Below, piece after piece: positions 9,753 to 22,006 of a stretch of 64,000 nucleotides of DNA; positions within the stretch are counted from its first letter, which is position 1, and every line of letters starts with the position of its first letter. The notes beneath the pieces are model-generated. The model was not told the origin of the DNA. It worked only from the letters and a program-made list of their open reading frames with translations, and ran no database searches. The DNA comes from Brachypterus glaber (taxonomy: Eukaryota > Arthropoda > Insecta > Coleoptera > Kateretidae): contig OY294048.1 in the NCBI GenBank assembly GCA_958510825.1, positions 12,913,589-12,977,588 of the forward strand, in the 5' to 3' direction. The translations under genes were made by a program, and so were the position numbers.

Positions 9753-11397
9753 GTAGTAATATCAAGCACACTTAGTAGTGATGGATGAAATCAATAGAAT
9801 CAATACAAACAAAACCGTAACTAGACAGAAAAAACGTTTTACCGCTAAAGGACACGAAGTGTCCGACACTTACCTAAGGGGGACACTACTAGTATACTAT
9901 TCTTAATTTTATAGAGTGATTCCATAAAAAAAAAGATTTTTCGAATTGTCACACATATAAATGTCAAAAATATTATTAATAAAATACGATTTTAACTCCT
10001 TGCAGTGCGTTCGGCTAGACGGTTCTTTTAACTCTTTACGCTCTTAAAGCCCCTTTTTCCGTTCGGGTAAGTACATATGGAGTAAAAAGTGTCAGGTCTG
10101 CATCGTTCGACTAAAAAAAAAATTCACTTGGAGTTCACTCTCTATGCACAACCTTCCGAGGTTGGGCTCGCAGAGCACGTTGCTTCTTCTTCTTCTCCAA
10201 TGTAATTTATTATAAAAAATAAGCTTAGGTACTGTGTAGTAAATATTTTGCATACATTTTTTGATAAATAATATTATTCAGTATTGGATTGCAACTCCCT
10301 TGGACGGCCGTACATTCTTAACTTTTTGGTTTGGACTGTAACTCTAGCGATAGCTTTTCTCCTCTCTTCTTTGTTCATTTTAACGAGAGAACAAAAACAA
10401 AAATCGTGGTTTGTGGTCGATTTACATAAAATGAAAGGTTATGTAGGTTATGACAGATTATGTTTACATGCACCATAGATAAACTAAATGCACTTTTAGC
10501 TCTCCGTCGTTCGGGTAGGTCCAATTTGCACCTTAAACTCTGTTCCTGCCCTGCAAACTTCCTACTCCATTTACTCCCTCCCCGGGGCTCTCTAGCCGAA
10601 CGCACTGTTGGTAGTGAGAAAAACGTAATGCGCTACAAACATTTAAATAAGCTTTACCCTTAATGGAAAATTTTGATGACTAAAAAAAAAAAGGTTTTCA
10701 ACACCTCTGAAAAAAGATAGGTAACCTATCTACCTATCTAGTGCTCTAGTTTATTAGTTATTGATCTTTTTATTTTTAAAATGTGAAGGAATGGAAGGGA
10801 ATGTCATTCCCTTAACATTGTCCGATAAATATGAACCTTTAAGGAAAATGCCAGTTCTCGTTTGGACTTTTTGGAATGTAAGGAAAAACCCCTTTATCTT
10901 TGAAAAACAAATACATATTCTAACTCATGTGATAAAAAAACGGCCAAAATTATATTACACAATGTTTTTTAGTTCAAAAATATTTACGAGGAGACCCAAG
11001 TAGTGGGTTAGAACACAAACCTGACAAATATTTTTTTCATCAAGGGCGTAATTTTGAGGCAAAAAGTCTCTATTTATCCTTAACAGTCTTTAAACAAATC
11101 TTTATTGTCCCTATTAATAAGCGCTGAAGACTTTTTTTACTTGCCATCAACCTACGAGTTTTGGTTTGGTGAGGTGCAAATATACATACAAGGCTTTTTT
11201 TAAGGTCCAAGTGTACGATACACTTTCAAATTTCTAATTTTTGAGAATAAAACTCTCATTGCTCACATAATAGGGTTAGCTTGTTCCTAAATTGAAAAAT
11301 TAACTGGGAATTGGGAATTCCTATAAAAGTTAATAGGGTAGATACCTAAGTTTATGTTGTGTGTTTTTATTATTTTAAATTCCTTATTAAATATATA
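9753..11397. other. Intergenic, no gene seen
   Basis: AT-rich. A short (CTT)4-type tail at about 10182-10198, preceded by CCTTCCGAGGTTGGGCTCGC, resembles the end of a SINE or LINE copy and recalls the (GAA)n tail at 35370. ORFs at 10284-11003 are short, lack family similarity and have no splice or promoter context. Confidence 0.4.
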
Positions 11398-13595
11398 TAC
11401 AGTGCGGTCCAAAAGTCACCCCCCCTTTTAACTTTTGAATGAGTGGAGATATCGACTTCAAATTTAGAACTCTTAAATAAGAGATGGAGAATGGAGAAAA
11501 TCGGGGTAGGGATATATTTTTTTCAAAATATTTTTTAAATTTTTTTGACAAACCAAGTTTTTCAATATTTAAAAATTATACAGAGCGGTCCAAAAGTCAC
11601 CCCCCCCCCTCTTAACTTTTAAACCAGTTGAGATATCGACTTCAAATTTGGAACTTTTAAATAAGACAACTAAACTATCTTTTAGCATATATCGTCATCT
11701 AAAGGCTCTAACGGTCTAACTCCAAAACGTCATATTTTTCAGGAGACGTAAAAAACGATTTAAAACTTAATTATAGCAATTTAGAACTTTAAAACTAGCT
11801 TGTTCACAGGTAAAAATGTTTGAAATGTGTTAATGTATTTAAAACTTTTCATTGTTATCTATTTTATATAAATTATTTGAAAATTAAATTTTAACCACAG
11901 AATCTAAATTCACTAATGGTCTAACTCCAAGGGAAGATAAAAGAGGATACCTATCGTATTATATCGCGTAATATTATTACAAAAAATTTATATTTTTATA
12001 TTTAATATATAATATTACTACTAGGTAGGCATAATATATATACCTAGATAATATTAATATTATAAAATTTATACATTATAAAACCTTCATAAAAATAATT
12101 AAATCACATGAGAAAAAAATATATTTTATTTTGTAACGTTATGTTATAATAAAAATATAATAATTATTAAGCAACATTCAAAACTTAAATAACTTATTTA
12201 CATTTTTGTGGTCAATATTATTAAAATCTAATATTATTAAACAATCAAATATTATCTAACTAAATTCTAATGTATATTATTATACATAATTATGTATGTA
12301 TCATAAATGTAACGAATCTTTAACAGTTTGCTGCATATTTTTTTAATGTTTTTTGGATTTAGTTAAGTATTTTAGATTTTAAGCTTTCACGGCCATTAAG
12401 ATATAAAGAACTTTCACTTTCAGTTTCAGATTAATCCCTGAAGATGTCTCTAGTAGTAAGAGACGAAACGTCGGAAAGTGAAAATCCAGTAACACGGTCT
12501 AAACCCGAAAGTGAAAGTTCTTTATTAGTTAAGTATTTATTATTATAAAAAAGATTTAAGTTATAATTATTTTAGTTTTTTTTTCTGAAATAGAAACTTA
12601 AACATAAACGGGATCCCCTGTTGTCGAGAAATAGTTTGACATTAGTGACAGTTCTCATTTAATTGTTTTCTCACAATCATATGATGGAGTTAGACACTTA
12701 GCGACTTAAAATATTTACATTTTTGCATTTTTTGAGGCTGATATTGGTTTAATGCAACTTTTTTTTTTTTTTAAGTATGTTGGTAATCAGATAATGAAGC
12801 AAATTTAATAAAAATCTCACTTTTGAAAAATTTGGAGTTAGACAACTAGAGCCTTTAGTGGACGATATTTAATACTTTCAGCTCTTAAAATATGGGCAGG
12901 GGCATGGGCGGACATTTTTTTAAATGGAAAGGGGGGTCGTGTGATACATTATTTTAAAGCTTATAAAATGCTCTATTTAAACTAACATTATTAAATTTTT
13001 TAAATATGTTTTTTAAGGTTTTGATTTTTCAATTTTTCGTGCTAAAACATTCGATTTTTTAAGTTTTTTTTATAAATTTTTTTATTTATGTCAAATAAAA
13101 TTAGTTTAAAAGTACAATTAACATTTTTTTATGATGAAATTAGGCATTTTTAAAAAATTATTTGTTTTTTTTTTTAGAGGAATTTTGACATTAATACCCA
13201 TTTTCAACCCCATTTTAAACCCAATTTTTATTTTAATTAAAAAATATGTAGTTAAATGGAAAAATTTATAAGCTTTAAAATGATGTATTACACGACCCCC
13301 CTTTCTATTTAAAAAAATGTTCCCCATGACCCCCTGCCCACATTTTAAGAGCTGAAAGTATTAAATATATGCTAAAAGATAGTTTAAGTTGTCTTATTTA
13401 AAAATTCCAAATTTGAAGTCGATATCTCTCCTGGTTCAAAACTTAAGAGGGGAGGGGTGACTTTTGGACCGCTCTGTATAATTATTAAATATTGAAAAAC
13501 TTGGTTTGTCAAAAAAATTAAAAAAATATTTAAAAAAAAATATACCCCTACCCCGATTTTCTCCAAATATAAGAACTTTGGATAATAAATTATGT
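11398..13595. mobile_element. ~2.2-kb inverted-repeat element with nested repeats
   Basis: GCGGTCCAAAAGTCACCCC occurs at 11404 and 11586 and inverted near 13453-13475. The sequence inward (GATATCGACTTCAAATTT... to ...ATCTTTTAGCATATA) and outward (AAACCAAGTTTTTCAATATT) is mirrored, giving arms of roughly 200-290 bp. Inside lies a second inverted pair (about 12890-12985 and 13240-13345, with a CACGACCCCCCTTTC block) and a hammerhead-like hairpin at 12412-12483. GGAGTTAGACA-type motifs recur on both strands. No transposase ORF is visible. Confidence 0.6.
12412..12483 (+). ncRNA. Hammerhead-like motif of Penelope-element type (probably decayed)
   Basis: CTGAAGA (12438-12444), an extra T, stem II GTCTC/GAGAC (12446-12450 with 12460-12464), GAAAC, GTC (12470-12472). 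Stem I is TCC/GGA (12435-12437 with 12473-12475), then a bulge, then TTTCACTT pairing with AAGTGAAA (12412-12419 with 12476-12483). Stem III has no loop, as in minimal Penelope-like-element hammerheads that are thought to act as dimers. It is flanked by 17-bp inverted repeats (12405-12421 and 12507-12523). The extra U before stem II makes activity uncertain. Confidence 0.5.
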
Positions 13596-14037
13596 TTCAA
13601 ATTTTAAGTATTTAGCTCAAAGCGTCCTCGTGGTCACAAATCTTCCCGGACAGTCCAACTGACCAACACACCGACTGACATTGCATTAAAACTCGAGAAA
13701 CACAAAAAAATACAGAGACTTTCCTCGAAGAAAGTAAAATTAAAAATGATTACAAGGATACTAATATCAATATTTATGAAGATACATTTATGAAGGTACA
13801 ATAGGGAAGCTAAGAAATACTCTTGCAAAAGTTGCGCTAAGCTATCATTAGAGGCGTTTTGAAAAGTAAAAGAATCGGGACGGGACCGTTTACAACTGAA
13901 AATGCTTTTTATAGTACTATTCAAAATAACAAAACCAATTCTTTGTATTATACAAAAGATAAAATAATTGTTATTATAATATATTATGAGATATATATTC
14001 GCTTAAGAGGCTTACCAAGTAACCCGTTCCTTTTGTA
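13596..14037. other. Intergenic; fragment of a dispersed repeat
   Basis: ATTTAGCTCAAAGCGTCCTC...CCCGGACAG...CGAGAAACACAAAAAAAT...ACTTTCCTCGAAGAAAGT resembles 19140-19325 (TTTAGCTCAAAGCGTTCTCA, CGTCGAGAAACGCAAAAAAT, ACTTTCCTCGAAAAAAGT). No gene; ORFs 13634-13924 and 13859-14119 are not supported. Confidence 0.4.
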
Positions 14038-14038
14038 T

Positions 14039-14551
14039 TCTGTCCTTCTAAGACAAGTTGTCCTATATGCAAAAATTGACTTTTTCAGACAAGCACACCA
14101 TTGTATTACTTTACACTAGCCCCATGTGCCTACTAAAAAGAAATGTCCTATCTAAAACCCAAATCCTCTAAATTAGCCTAAGATGTTTGTCCTGTGTAGA
14201 AAATTTTCAATATTTTCTAAATAAAATTGTCATAACTAGTCTTTACTAGACGAATAAGTCAGGACTAGGACTAACTTTACAGATCTTAGTAATTTGATTG
14301 GACTTTTTAGATCATTTTGTCCTAACTTTCTCAGATAGAACAAATGCATTTAGTCTGACAATTTATTTTTCTGACAAAAAAAAATATTTTTTTTCAAAGG
14401 ATATCACGTATTTTTGATTTAAAATAAAGCAGAACCCAACGCCATATTTATTTAAACATGTTTTCAAAAAGTGCAAACAAAAACAATAAAATTGGCCATA
14501 TCTCCAAACATCTAATTTGCAGATGGGACAACTTGTCTTAGTAGGGCAGTA
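14039..14551. mobile_element. MITE family D, copy 1 (~515 bp)
   Basis: Terminal inverted repeats CTAAGACAAGTTGTCC (left) and GGACAACTTGTCTTAG-type (right, with GGGCAGTA beyond), about 35 bp. A colinear second copy is at 24354-24857, sharing TGCCTACTAAAAAGAAATG, GACGAATAAGTCAGGACTAG and AAGGATATCACGTATTTTTG. No ORF. Confidence 0.8.
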
Positions 14552-14639
14552 TTGCTAATGGCACATGAATACACTAGTTTACAAAGTTTTATTTTCCATA
14601 TTTGTTTTATTATATTATATATTATTATATTCACAGGGC

Positions 14640-14890
14640 CTGCGCTAGAATAGTATTATGCGGTACCGCGGTAGTTTCGAATTTTCAAAAAAAAAATCAA
14701 AAATCGTCCTAGACAAAAAATTCTTGGATATTTTGTTTCATAAAAAAATAAGCAACTTTTTTTTCAAATGTCCGTCCGTCTGTAAGTCCGTCTGTCCTTC
14801 CGCCCATCCGATGTCACGAATTTTGTGAACACGATAACTCAAGAACAAATAATCCGATCGACTTTAAATTTTTAGAAAAAAAAAAAGCTT
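14640..14890 (+). repeat. Dispersed repeat family A, copy 4
   Basis: AATAGTATTATGCGG...GGTAGTTTCGAATTTTC, CGTCCTAGACAAAAAATTCT, GTCCGTCCGTCTGTAAGTCC and CTCAAGAACAAATAATCCGA in the same order as at 3610. This copy gives the uninterrupted (empty-site) version of the region that carries a SINE at 23058-23330 and a microsatellite at 1074. Confidence 0.7.
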
Positions 14891-14997
14891 TCCGCCCTTT
14901 TCAAATCCACAGTCGAAAGGTATATAAACCCCTAAATTTAATTGATTTACCAACGTTTCGGCTCTATATATTTTTATCAGACATAGGCAATGCTTAT

Positions 14998-15826
14998 ACA
15001 GGGTGGGACAGTTTATATCATCAGGATTTTACCAGTCGAAAGCTTTTCGAAAAAAAAAGGTAGTTTGTCCAATAAAACATGGTCGAATTTTGCTTCCTTT
15101 TTGATGTACAGGGTGTTAAAGAAAATAAATAACTTTAAATAATTTGACAAGTCGGCCATCTTGTTTTTTGGTTTTGTTGATTTTCATTTTTTATTGTACC
15201 CCTCCATACCAAATTTCAAATTCTACGACCTCCCGTAAAATAAATTTATTTTGAGTTTTTTATTCATGAATTCAGTAATTGGCTTTGTAATGTTTTTTTT
15301 GTTTAGAGTTGAGTTTGGAAAAATTGTAAGAGACAAAAAAGTTTTTATTTGTATTTGTATTTATTTTTGGTAATAAAGGGACCTTTTTACAAGGTATTTT
15401 ATACCCAAGACTGTTAAAATTACAATAAATCTATTTAAACAGTATCATCATTTCCACTCCAGTTGCTAAATTGAATGAAAAATCCTATCTGCATTTGGTG
15501 TCTAAAAAAAAATCAGTGGCTTACGTTTTATTAAATAAAGTATTTTTTGGGAAATCCGTATGCACGCCACTGGGTTCTAAATAAAATAATTACAACGCTA
15601 TTTAATAGAGAATACAAAAACAAATAATTCATGCACAATTTCTGAAGGCTGCCTTTTTTTATTATTGAAATAAACCAAATTATTTAAAATAATTTATTTT
15701 CTTTAACACCCTGTGCATCAAAAAGGAAGCAAAATTCGACCATGTTTTATTAGACAAACTACCTTTATTTTTCGATAAACTTTCGAATGGTAAAATCCTG
15801 ATGATATAAACTGGACCACCCTTTAC
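14998..15826. mobile_element. Inverted-repeat element, ~830 bp, CAGGGTG ends
   Basis: The left end ACAGGGTGGGACAGTTTATA through ATCATCAGGATTTTACCA, CGAAAGCTTTTCGAAAAA and TAAAACATGGTCGAATTTTG is mirrored at 15705-15826. Arms are about 130 bp. No transposase ORF. CAGGGTG-ended elements also occur at 20811, 33383 and 40938. Confidence 0.8.
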
Positions 15827-16259
15827 ATGTATGTAGCACGCATTTTTACGTAATCGGGTTTTTTGGCACCTCCGCTTCTTTTAAAGTTTAAATGTGAAAT
15901 CAAAATATCAAATAAATTTTGTATAATATCTATTATTCCTTATATTTGCACTGAAATAATTCGATTAACTAACAAGTGTATTTCAAACATATGTAGATGC
16001 ATTAATCTGTTTGAACCTTCGGGGCAAATACACACAAAATGTTTAAAAGGGTCAGAAACAAAAGCGGCTCATGCTATTCGGTTGCGATTGGCTTCTTTTC
16101 ATGACAGCAATCAGTTGAGTAAACAAGCCATGAATACAATGCTTTGCATTCCGCAATATACTCTTCACATTATTTTTTTTTTTTCAAAAGTGTTCCTTTT
16201 TATTTTTCCTTTTTTTTCCCTTAATTTGGCATCCACCGACGGGCTGACCGCATCTGAAA
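15827..16259. other. Intergenic, no gene seen
   Basis: The open frame 15863-16318 has no recognisable domain, runs into the minisatellite and lacks splice context; treated as non-coding. Confidence 0.4.
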
Positions 16260-16260
16260 T

Positions 16261-17010
16261 TTGTACAAAAGAGTTCCTTTTTGCAAAGAGTTCCTCAGAG
16301 TTCCTTTGGAGTTCCTAGGAGTTCCTCCAGAGTTCCTCCGGAGTTCCTCCAAGTTCCTCCGAGTTCCTCCGAGTTCTTCGGAGTTTCTCCGAATTCCTTG
16401 GGAGTTCCTCCGAGTTCCTCCGAGTTCCTCCTGTGTTCCTTAAGAGTTCCTCTCTGGAAGGGGTAATTTTTGGCAAATAAGCCGTAGAAATTACCGCTAT
16501 ACAAGCACTACAAGGCACCCTCAAAAAAAAAAAGCTTTGTCCCTGACGGTTTCAACCAAAACTTGGCGCCCTACAAAAAAAGAAGTTGGCGCCCAAAAAA
16601 TACCTTTATGAAAAAAAGCTTTGTCCCTGACGGTTTCTGCGAAACTTGGCGCCCCTTCAAAACAAAAATAATTAGCGCCCCAAAATTACCCATAGGTAGG
16701 GTAAAGGCTCATCTAGTTTGAAAATAAAAACGTTAATCCGCATGGGTAATAAGTAATAATTGTTTATGACCGCGCCTAAAATTTGTACAAAAGAGTTCCT
16801 TTTTGCAAAGAGTTCCTCAGAATTCCTCTGAGTTCCTTCGGAGTTCCTCGGAGTCTCGGAGTTCCTCCAGAGTTCTTCAGAGTTCCTCAGAGTCCCTCAG
16901 AGTTCCTCGGAGTTCCTCGGAGATCCTCGGAGTTCCTCGGAGTTCCCCGGAGGAGTTCCTCCAGAGTTCTTCAGAGTTCCTCCAGAGTTCCTCCTGAGTT
17001 CCATATAAAA
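16261..17010. repeat. Paired GAGTTCCTCC 10-bp minisatellites
   Basis: Two arrays (about 16270-16460 and 16795-17005) of the decamer GAGTTCCTCC/GAGTTCCTCG. Each is preceded by the same leader (TTGTACAAAAGAGTTCCTTT, at 16261 and 16783), so the leader plus array is duplicated about 520 bp apart. Between them lie two CAAAGC/GCTTTGTCCCTGACGGTTTC...TTGGCGCC modules that recur inverted at 52040-52215. Confidence 0.85.
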
Positions 17011-17104
17011 AAGCTTTTAAGAGAAAATTTAGATACGTAAATGTATTGTTTTTTTGATTTTTTTTTTTTTTCGTTTTTCTAAAAAAGATTGTTTTTTCAA
17101 AAAA

Positions 17105-17765
17105 GTCCAAATATCTTTATTCGTTTGTTTTTTATATGCTTCTAAATTCAAAAAAATACATTTTTTCGTGTTTTTTCGCTATATTTTCATGAAAATTTTA
17201 TATAAATAATAAAGATATGGCTCTGATTTTTACAGGCAACACTAACACACATGTGAGATTTGTAAAAACAAAAAAGTTTTAGACTGAATCCACTAACGGA
17301 GATTTTACGGGGAGTTATTGAAAGCAGAACTACAATATTTTGAATTATTTAATGTTTATATAATGTTATATTAATGTTTTAAAACAGGGAGAAAAAGTTT
17401 TTTTTTATTTCTCGTTTTGTTTTTTTTTTTTTCATAAAAAAATTAATTTATTGTGTAACACAATTTGTGTTGCTCTCCAAAAAATATATAAAATATTTTA
17501 AAAAAATTGTTTTCTTTTTTCGATAATCCCCGGTAAAATCTCCGGCACTGGATTAAATCCAAAACTCCGGCACCCAATTAAATCTAAAACTTTTTTTATT
17601 TTTATAAACCGTATATATGTGTGTTAGTGTTTTTTAGAAAAATTAGAGTTGTATCTTTAGTATTTATATAAAAATTTTATCAAAATATCGAAAAAATGCG
17701 AAAAACAATATTTTTTTGAATTTAGAAGCCTATTAAAAACAAACGAATAAAGATATTTTAAATCC
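17105..17765. mobile_element. Inverted-repeat element, ~660 bp
   Basis: Left arm AAATATCTTTATTCGTTTGT...CACTAACACACATGTGAG is mirrored by ATATGTGTGTTAGTG...AAACGAATAAAGATATTT at the right. Arms are about 150 bp and very AT-rich. No ORF. Confidence 0.6.
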
Positions 17766-18495
17766 GCTTTTTTTGGCTTAGAGCCTCACTAATAGAGAAT
17801 CAATCCACGGCAAAAAAAAATTAATTAGACCTAAATTATTTTTTTTTACTACAGCTATAGGCAAAAAGACACAAAAAAAAAACGAGCTGATCGAGAAAAA
17901 CGGAAAAGGGTTCCGAAATAAGCGCATCAAATATAGTCAGAAGCAACTCCCCGGAAAATAAAAAAAAAATCTTTTTTTGTAGAACAGTGCCATGGGTTGC
18001 TTATCCAAAGTTCTAGGCTGAGATTGTTTTTGGTAAAAATCGAGGGGTGGTAAATTTTTTAAAAAACATTTATTTTTTATTTAGTTTTTCAAAAAAAGAA
18101 TAGTTTTTTAATAAAAATGTGTTTTGGTTTTTTTTTATTTTATTTTTTTTAACTTTTTCGTTTTCAAAAAAAAAATGTTTTTTTAATAAACTTAGACCTA
18201 CATGGATAGTATAATTTTGTTGGCAGCAGCTATCAGACATGCTCTGACAAAAATTAAAAAATCATGTTTTTTTTAACCCCGTACAATAATACTCTTCTAG
18301 CTAGAAAGCTGTGAAGAGTAAATGATACCTACTATGTTATAATTAGGGGATAAGCCAAAATTTTGGTCTGGGTTATTTACTAATTTCTGCCAGTAATGCC
18401 GCATTGTGCTGCACAAATTTTGTGCAGCATTACGTTTTTATATCTCGTATTATATTATCTCAAATGTTATAATTACTGGGTAAAAAATAAGGGAT
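17766..18495. other. AT-rich intergenic, no gene seen
   Basis: Long homopolymer A/T tracts; no gene, RNA or clear element ends. Confidence 0.4.
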
Positions 18496-18529
18496 TTGTA
18501 TTTCTTATACTTACAGGCCGTAGCGAAGA

Positions 18530-18800
18530 AGATTTTGTGGGGGGGGGAGAAGGTAACAAATTACAACTTTTTTAGCCTAAAAATACAACTTTTTTCCTCG
18601 ACAAAAAAGTTAATGACTAAAAAAGAAAAAAAAGTTCTCACCTTTTCTGGAAATATACAACTTTTGTATTTTCAATCCATAAAATATACAACTTTTGATT
18701 TAGATGAATGAAATATACAAATTTTCAAGCCCATAAAATACAAATACAACTTTTGTTTTGGATCAATGAAATATACAACTTTTCAAGAAAAGTGGGGGGG
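18530..18800. repeat. Degenerate tandem repeat with ATACAACTTTT core
   Basis: ACAACTTTT occurs repeatedly between AAAATATACAA and AATCCATAAAA/GATCAATGAAA segments with roughly 45-65 bp spacing. It is a short decayed tandem array. Confidence 0.5.
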
Positions 18801-20157
18801 CGACCTTGCACCTATGTGATTAAATTATGGATATTTATGTGCCACAGGCAAAAAATTTTATAAATACTTTTCCAGACACCCTTTATAAGCAAGTTATAAA
18901 AACTTTAGTTAAAATTTTCTCGTGCATTTGGTTTTTAATTTAAGATTTTAGCTGCCGCGACAAATTTTTTTAGAAATCTGCATTCACATTTCATGTGAAA
19001 GCAACTTTGAAATATTTAAAATACGGATGGGTAATTACCTCCCGTGCCTACACGGTTGCCTGGGGTCAAATTTTTTTCTTTGGAAACATATTTTTTTGGC
19101 AGTCTTATCTTAAACAAGTACCCAACCCATGGTACAAATTTGAAGTCTTTAGCTCAAAGCGTTCTCATCATGGACACAAATTTCCCGGACTGACAGACAA
19201 GCCTACAGATTTTATTTACGAAAATAATCTTTTTTTGATATAAAACGTCGAGAAACGCAAAAAATGAATAAAAATTTTCCAAAATTTTTTACTAACACAG
19301 ACTTTCCTCGAAAAAAGTAATAAAACAACATTTTAAGTGAATCATTTATTTTATTATTTTACCTAAACTAAAAGTACATTGGCACATCTAATAATAAAAC
19401 AAACATTGGGTTTCACAGCTTTTTTTTATTGAACTAAATAATTATAGTCAAGTAGTCAAATACTGAGTATGGCATTTTGGAGTAAATGGCAAATCACGCC
19501 CAAAACGGATTTTTACCAAATTCGGAATAATCAACCATACGCTAGGATATTTTATAAAACGAATTAAAATTAAGGCCGTCCCCTTATTTCGTAAAAATAC
19601 AACATAACATTTGATTAAAAATAATCTACCCTATTGAAAATGACGGGTCTGCGCGGGTATAAATGTTGCATAGACCGGACTTGAGCGGGTGAATTTCATC
19701 ATTATTATTTTTTTTTATTTTTTAGCTGAAATTTGTTACAGTATCTTATTTTTATTTCTTATGACATGATGGGGGTGGGAGGAATTTCGAAAATTGGTGT
19801 TTTATGAAATACCTGCCGTTGTACAATTATTCCAAATTTTCTCAAAATCCATAACATGAAATACCTTCATGATGGAAGACGTGATCTTTTTATAAAAAAA
19901 TAAAATTAATTAAATTAAAAACTAATTAAATAACAATATTTACATATATACAACTTACTTCTACTTTAATTTACTACACACAAAAAAAAAGTATTTTAAA
20001 CCAACTTTGTTGTTTTTTGCTGGTTTTAATTTGACTATATATATTATAGAGTGAAATTTACATTTAATTTAATCATGTTGTATATTTGAATTAAGTGTTT
20101 AGTAGCGTAGATAAAGAAATGCGACATACATGGTTAACACAATCAGCATATAGTCAA
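18801..20157. other. Intergenic, no gene seen
   Basis: Contains the dispersed AGCTCAAAGCG/ACTTTCCTCG fragment (about 19140-19325) shared with 13600-13735. Otherwise AT-rich without supportable features. Confidence 0.4.
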
Positions 20158-20400
20158 ATCAACTATAGTCGTGTCAATCTGAGAATGCGACTCTGACGTC
20201 ACAGCGAGTAAACTAAATACCACTCTGTAGGGTAACTGAAACTTATTTCTTAAGATTTAATAAATGATTTTTGTTTATACATTTTCTATATAATAATTAT
20301 GTATCAAGTCTTAATAAATAAGTTTCAGTTACACTACAGAGTGCTTTTTAATTTACTCGCTGTGACGTCAGAGTTGAATTCTAAGATTGTCACGAGTATA
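20158..20400. mobile_element. Short hairpin MITE (~240 bp)
   Basis: GACGTCACAGCGAGTAAA and AGTAACTGAAACTTATTT-type blocks on the left are mirrored on the right (ATAAGTTTCAGTTAC, TTTACTCGCTGTGACGTC). Arms of about 90 bp surround a ~55-bp AT-rich loop. Confidence 0.7.
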
Positions 20401-20810
20401 TATGACATTATATTAAAGGTTGGATTCACTATATATATATATATAGTTAAATTAACAATACTAAACAAAATAATTGGATAAAGTTTTTGTGTGTGTAAGT
20501 AATTGATATGACTTATTGACCTGGACGAAAAGATTTTTCTACCTTTAAGAAAAAATAAATAAACTTACATTTTAAGAACATTAAATAGAACACTTATTTG
20601 GCTTAACACAATAACATTAAAATATAAACTTTGGCATCAAAATTAACAATCAAATATAATATGGTCGGGAATTTAGAGTTAATACGTCTGCAGGCGCAGA
20701 AAACAATGCGCCTGTGCTTTCGCGCGAATCACCAAACGTAGTCCATTTTCATTTAAACGCCAGCGTTTCATCGACAACAATGCTTATAACTCTATTTCCC
20801 GATCATTAAA

Positions 20811-21990
20811 TACAGGGTGTATTTGAAATAGCGTAGGAAATTTTAACAGGTGATTCTACATGATAAAATATGACAAAAAGTTCCTATAAACATATGTCTA
20901 AAAATGCGTCATAAGAGAGCTACGCCCCTTTGAAATTGGCTAAAAAAATCGGTTTTTATTTAATAACTCAGGAACTCTTTGAGATATATTAACGAGGTTT
21001 TGCACGTGAATTAATCCTAATAAGGCCCATCTTTGTATGTCATTTTCACGTACTTATTTAAACCAGGGGTGTGCGAAACGGGGGGGGCCTTATCAGTTTT
21101 TTGTCCCAAACTTTTTTCTGTGTAACTTTTTTGCAATTTTATTTTTGAAATATGATTCCTCAGGTCAAAATACATAAAAAATGTACTCTTGTTGTAATAC
21201 TGTAGGATTAACCGTTTTCGAGAAAAGTTCATTTGAAGGTGAAATTTCACGGTTCGAGGACGAAAAATTAAATACTAAAATGTCGAAAACCAAAATTTTA
21301 ACGATGCAATGTTATTCTACATCAAAAACTAAGAAAAAAAGTTTCCATACATGTAGGTCGAAAAAACGCTTTTAAAGCTACCATAGCCCTTTAAAAATGG
21401 TGCATATTTAGGAGACCATAGCTCCATTAGGATTGATTTTTGGAAGTACCTGTATATGAGGTTTTTTTCCTAGTTTTTAATGTACATTCGCCCTGCATCA
21501 TTAAAATTTTGATTTTCAACATTTTAGTATTTAATTTTTCGTCCTCCAACCGTGGAATTTCACCTTCAAATTAATTTTTCTCGAAAACGGTTAATCCTAC
21601 AGTATTACAACAAGAGTACCTTTTTTATGTATTTTGACCTGAGGAATCATATTTCAAAAATAAAATGGCAAAAAAGTTACACAGAAAATAGTTTGGGACA
21701 AAAAACTGATAAGCCTCCCCCGTTTCGCACACCCCTGGTTGAAATAAGTACATGAAAATAACACATAAAAACGGGTCTTGGTAGGATTAGTTGACGTGCA
21801 AAACCTCGTTGATATATCTTAAAGGGTTCCTGAGTTATTAAATAAAAACCGATTTCTTTAGCCACTTTCAAAGGGGCGTAGCTCCCTTATGACGCATTTT
21901 TAGACATATATTTATAGGAACTTTTTGTCATATTTTATCATGTAGAATCACCTGTTAAAATTTCCTACGCTATTTCAAATACACCGTGTA
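20811..21990. mobile_element. 1.2-kb foldback element with ~550-bp arms
   Basis: Starts TACAGGGTGTATTTGAAATA and ends with its inverse (TATTTCAAATACACCGTGTA). The two arms are mirror images over most of their length, including AGCTACGCCCCTTTGAAA, GGTTTTTATTTAATAACTCA, CCAGGGGTGTGCGAAACGGG and a GTAATACTGTAGGATTAACC block, leaving only a short spacer near 21400. The two ORFs in the arms are mirror copies of each other and not genes. A diverged relative is at 40938-41644. The element lies immediately 3' of the atonal-like gene. Confidence 0.88.
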
Positions 21991-22006
21991 TAACTAACCC
22001 AAATTA

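Noticed and set aside
14950..14990. Third hammerhead-like motif on the minus strand (CTGATAA...CCGAAACGTTGG)
   Set aside because: The core reads CTGATAA rather than CTGANGA and stem II does not pair; at best a decayed Penelope-type relic.
15863..16318. 151-aa ORF
   Set aside because: No domain, runs into the decamer minisatellite, with composition like the surrounding non-coding DNA.
21017..21755. Two similar ORFs (77 and 67 aa) as a conserved protein
   Set aside because: They are mirror-image readings of the two arms of the foldback element 20811-21990.
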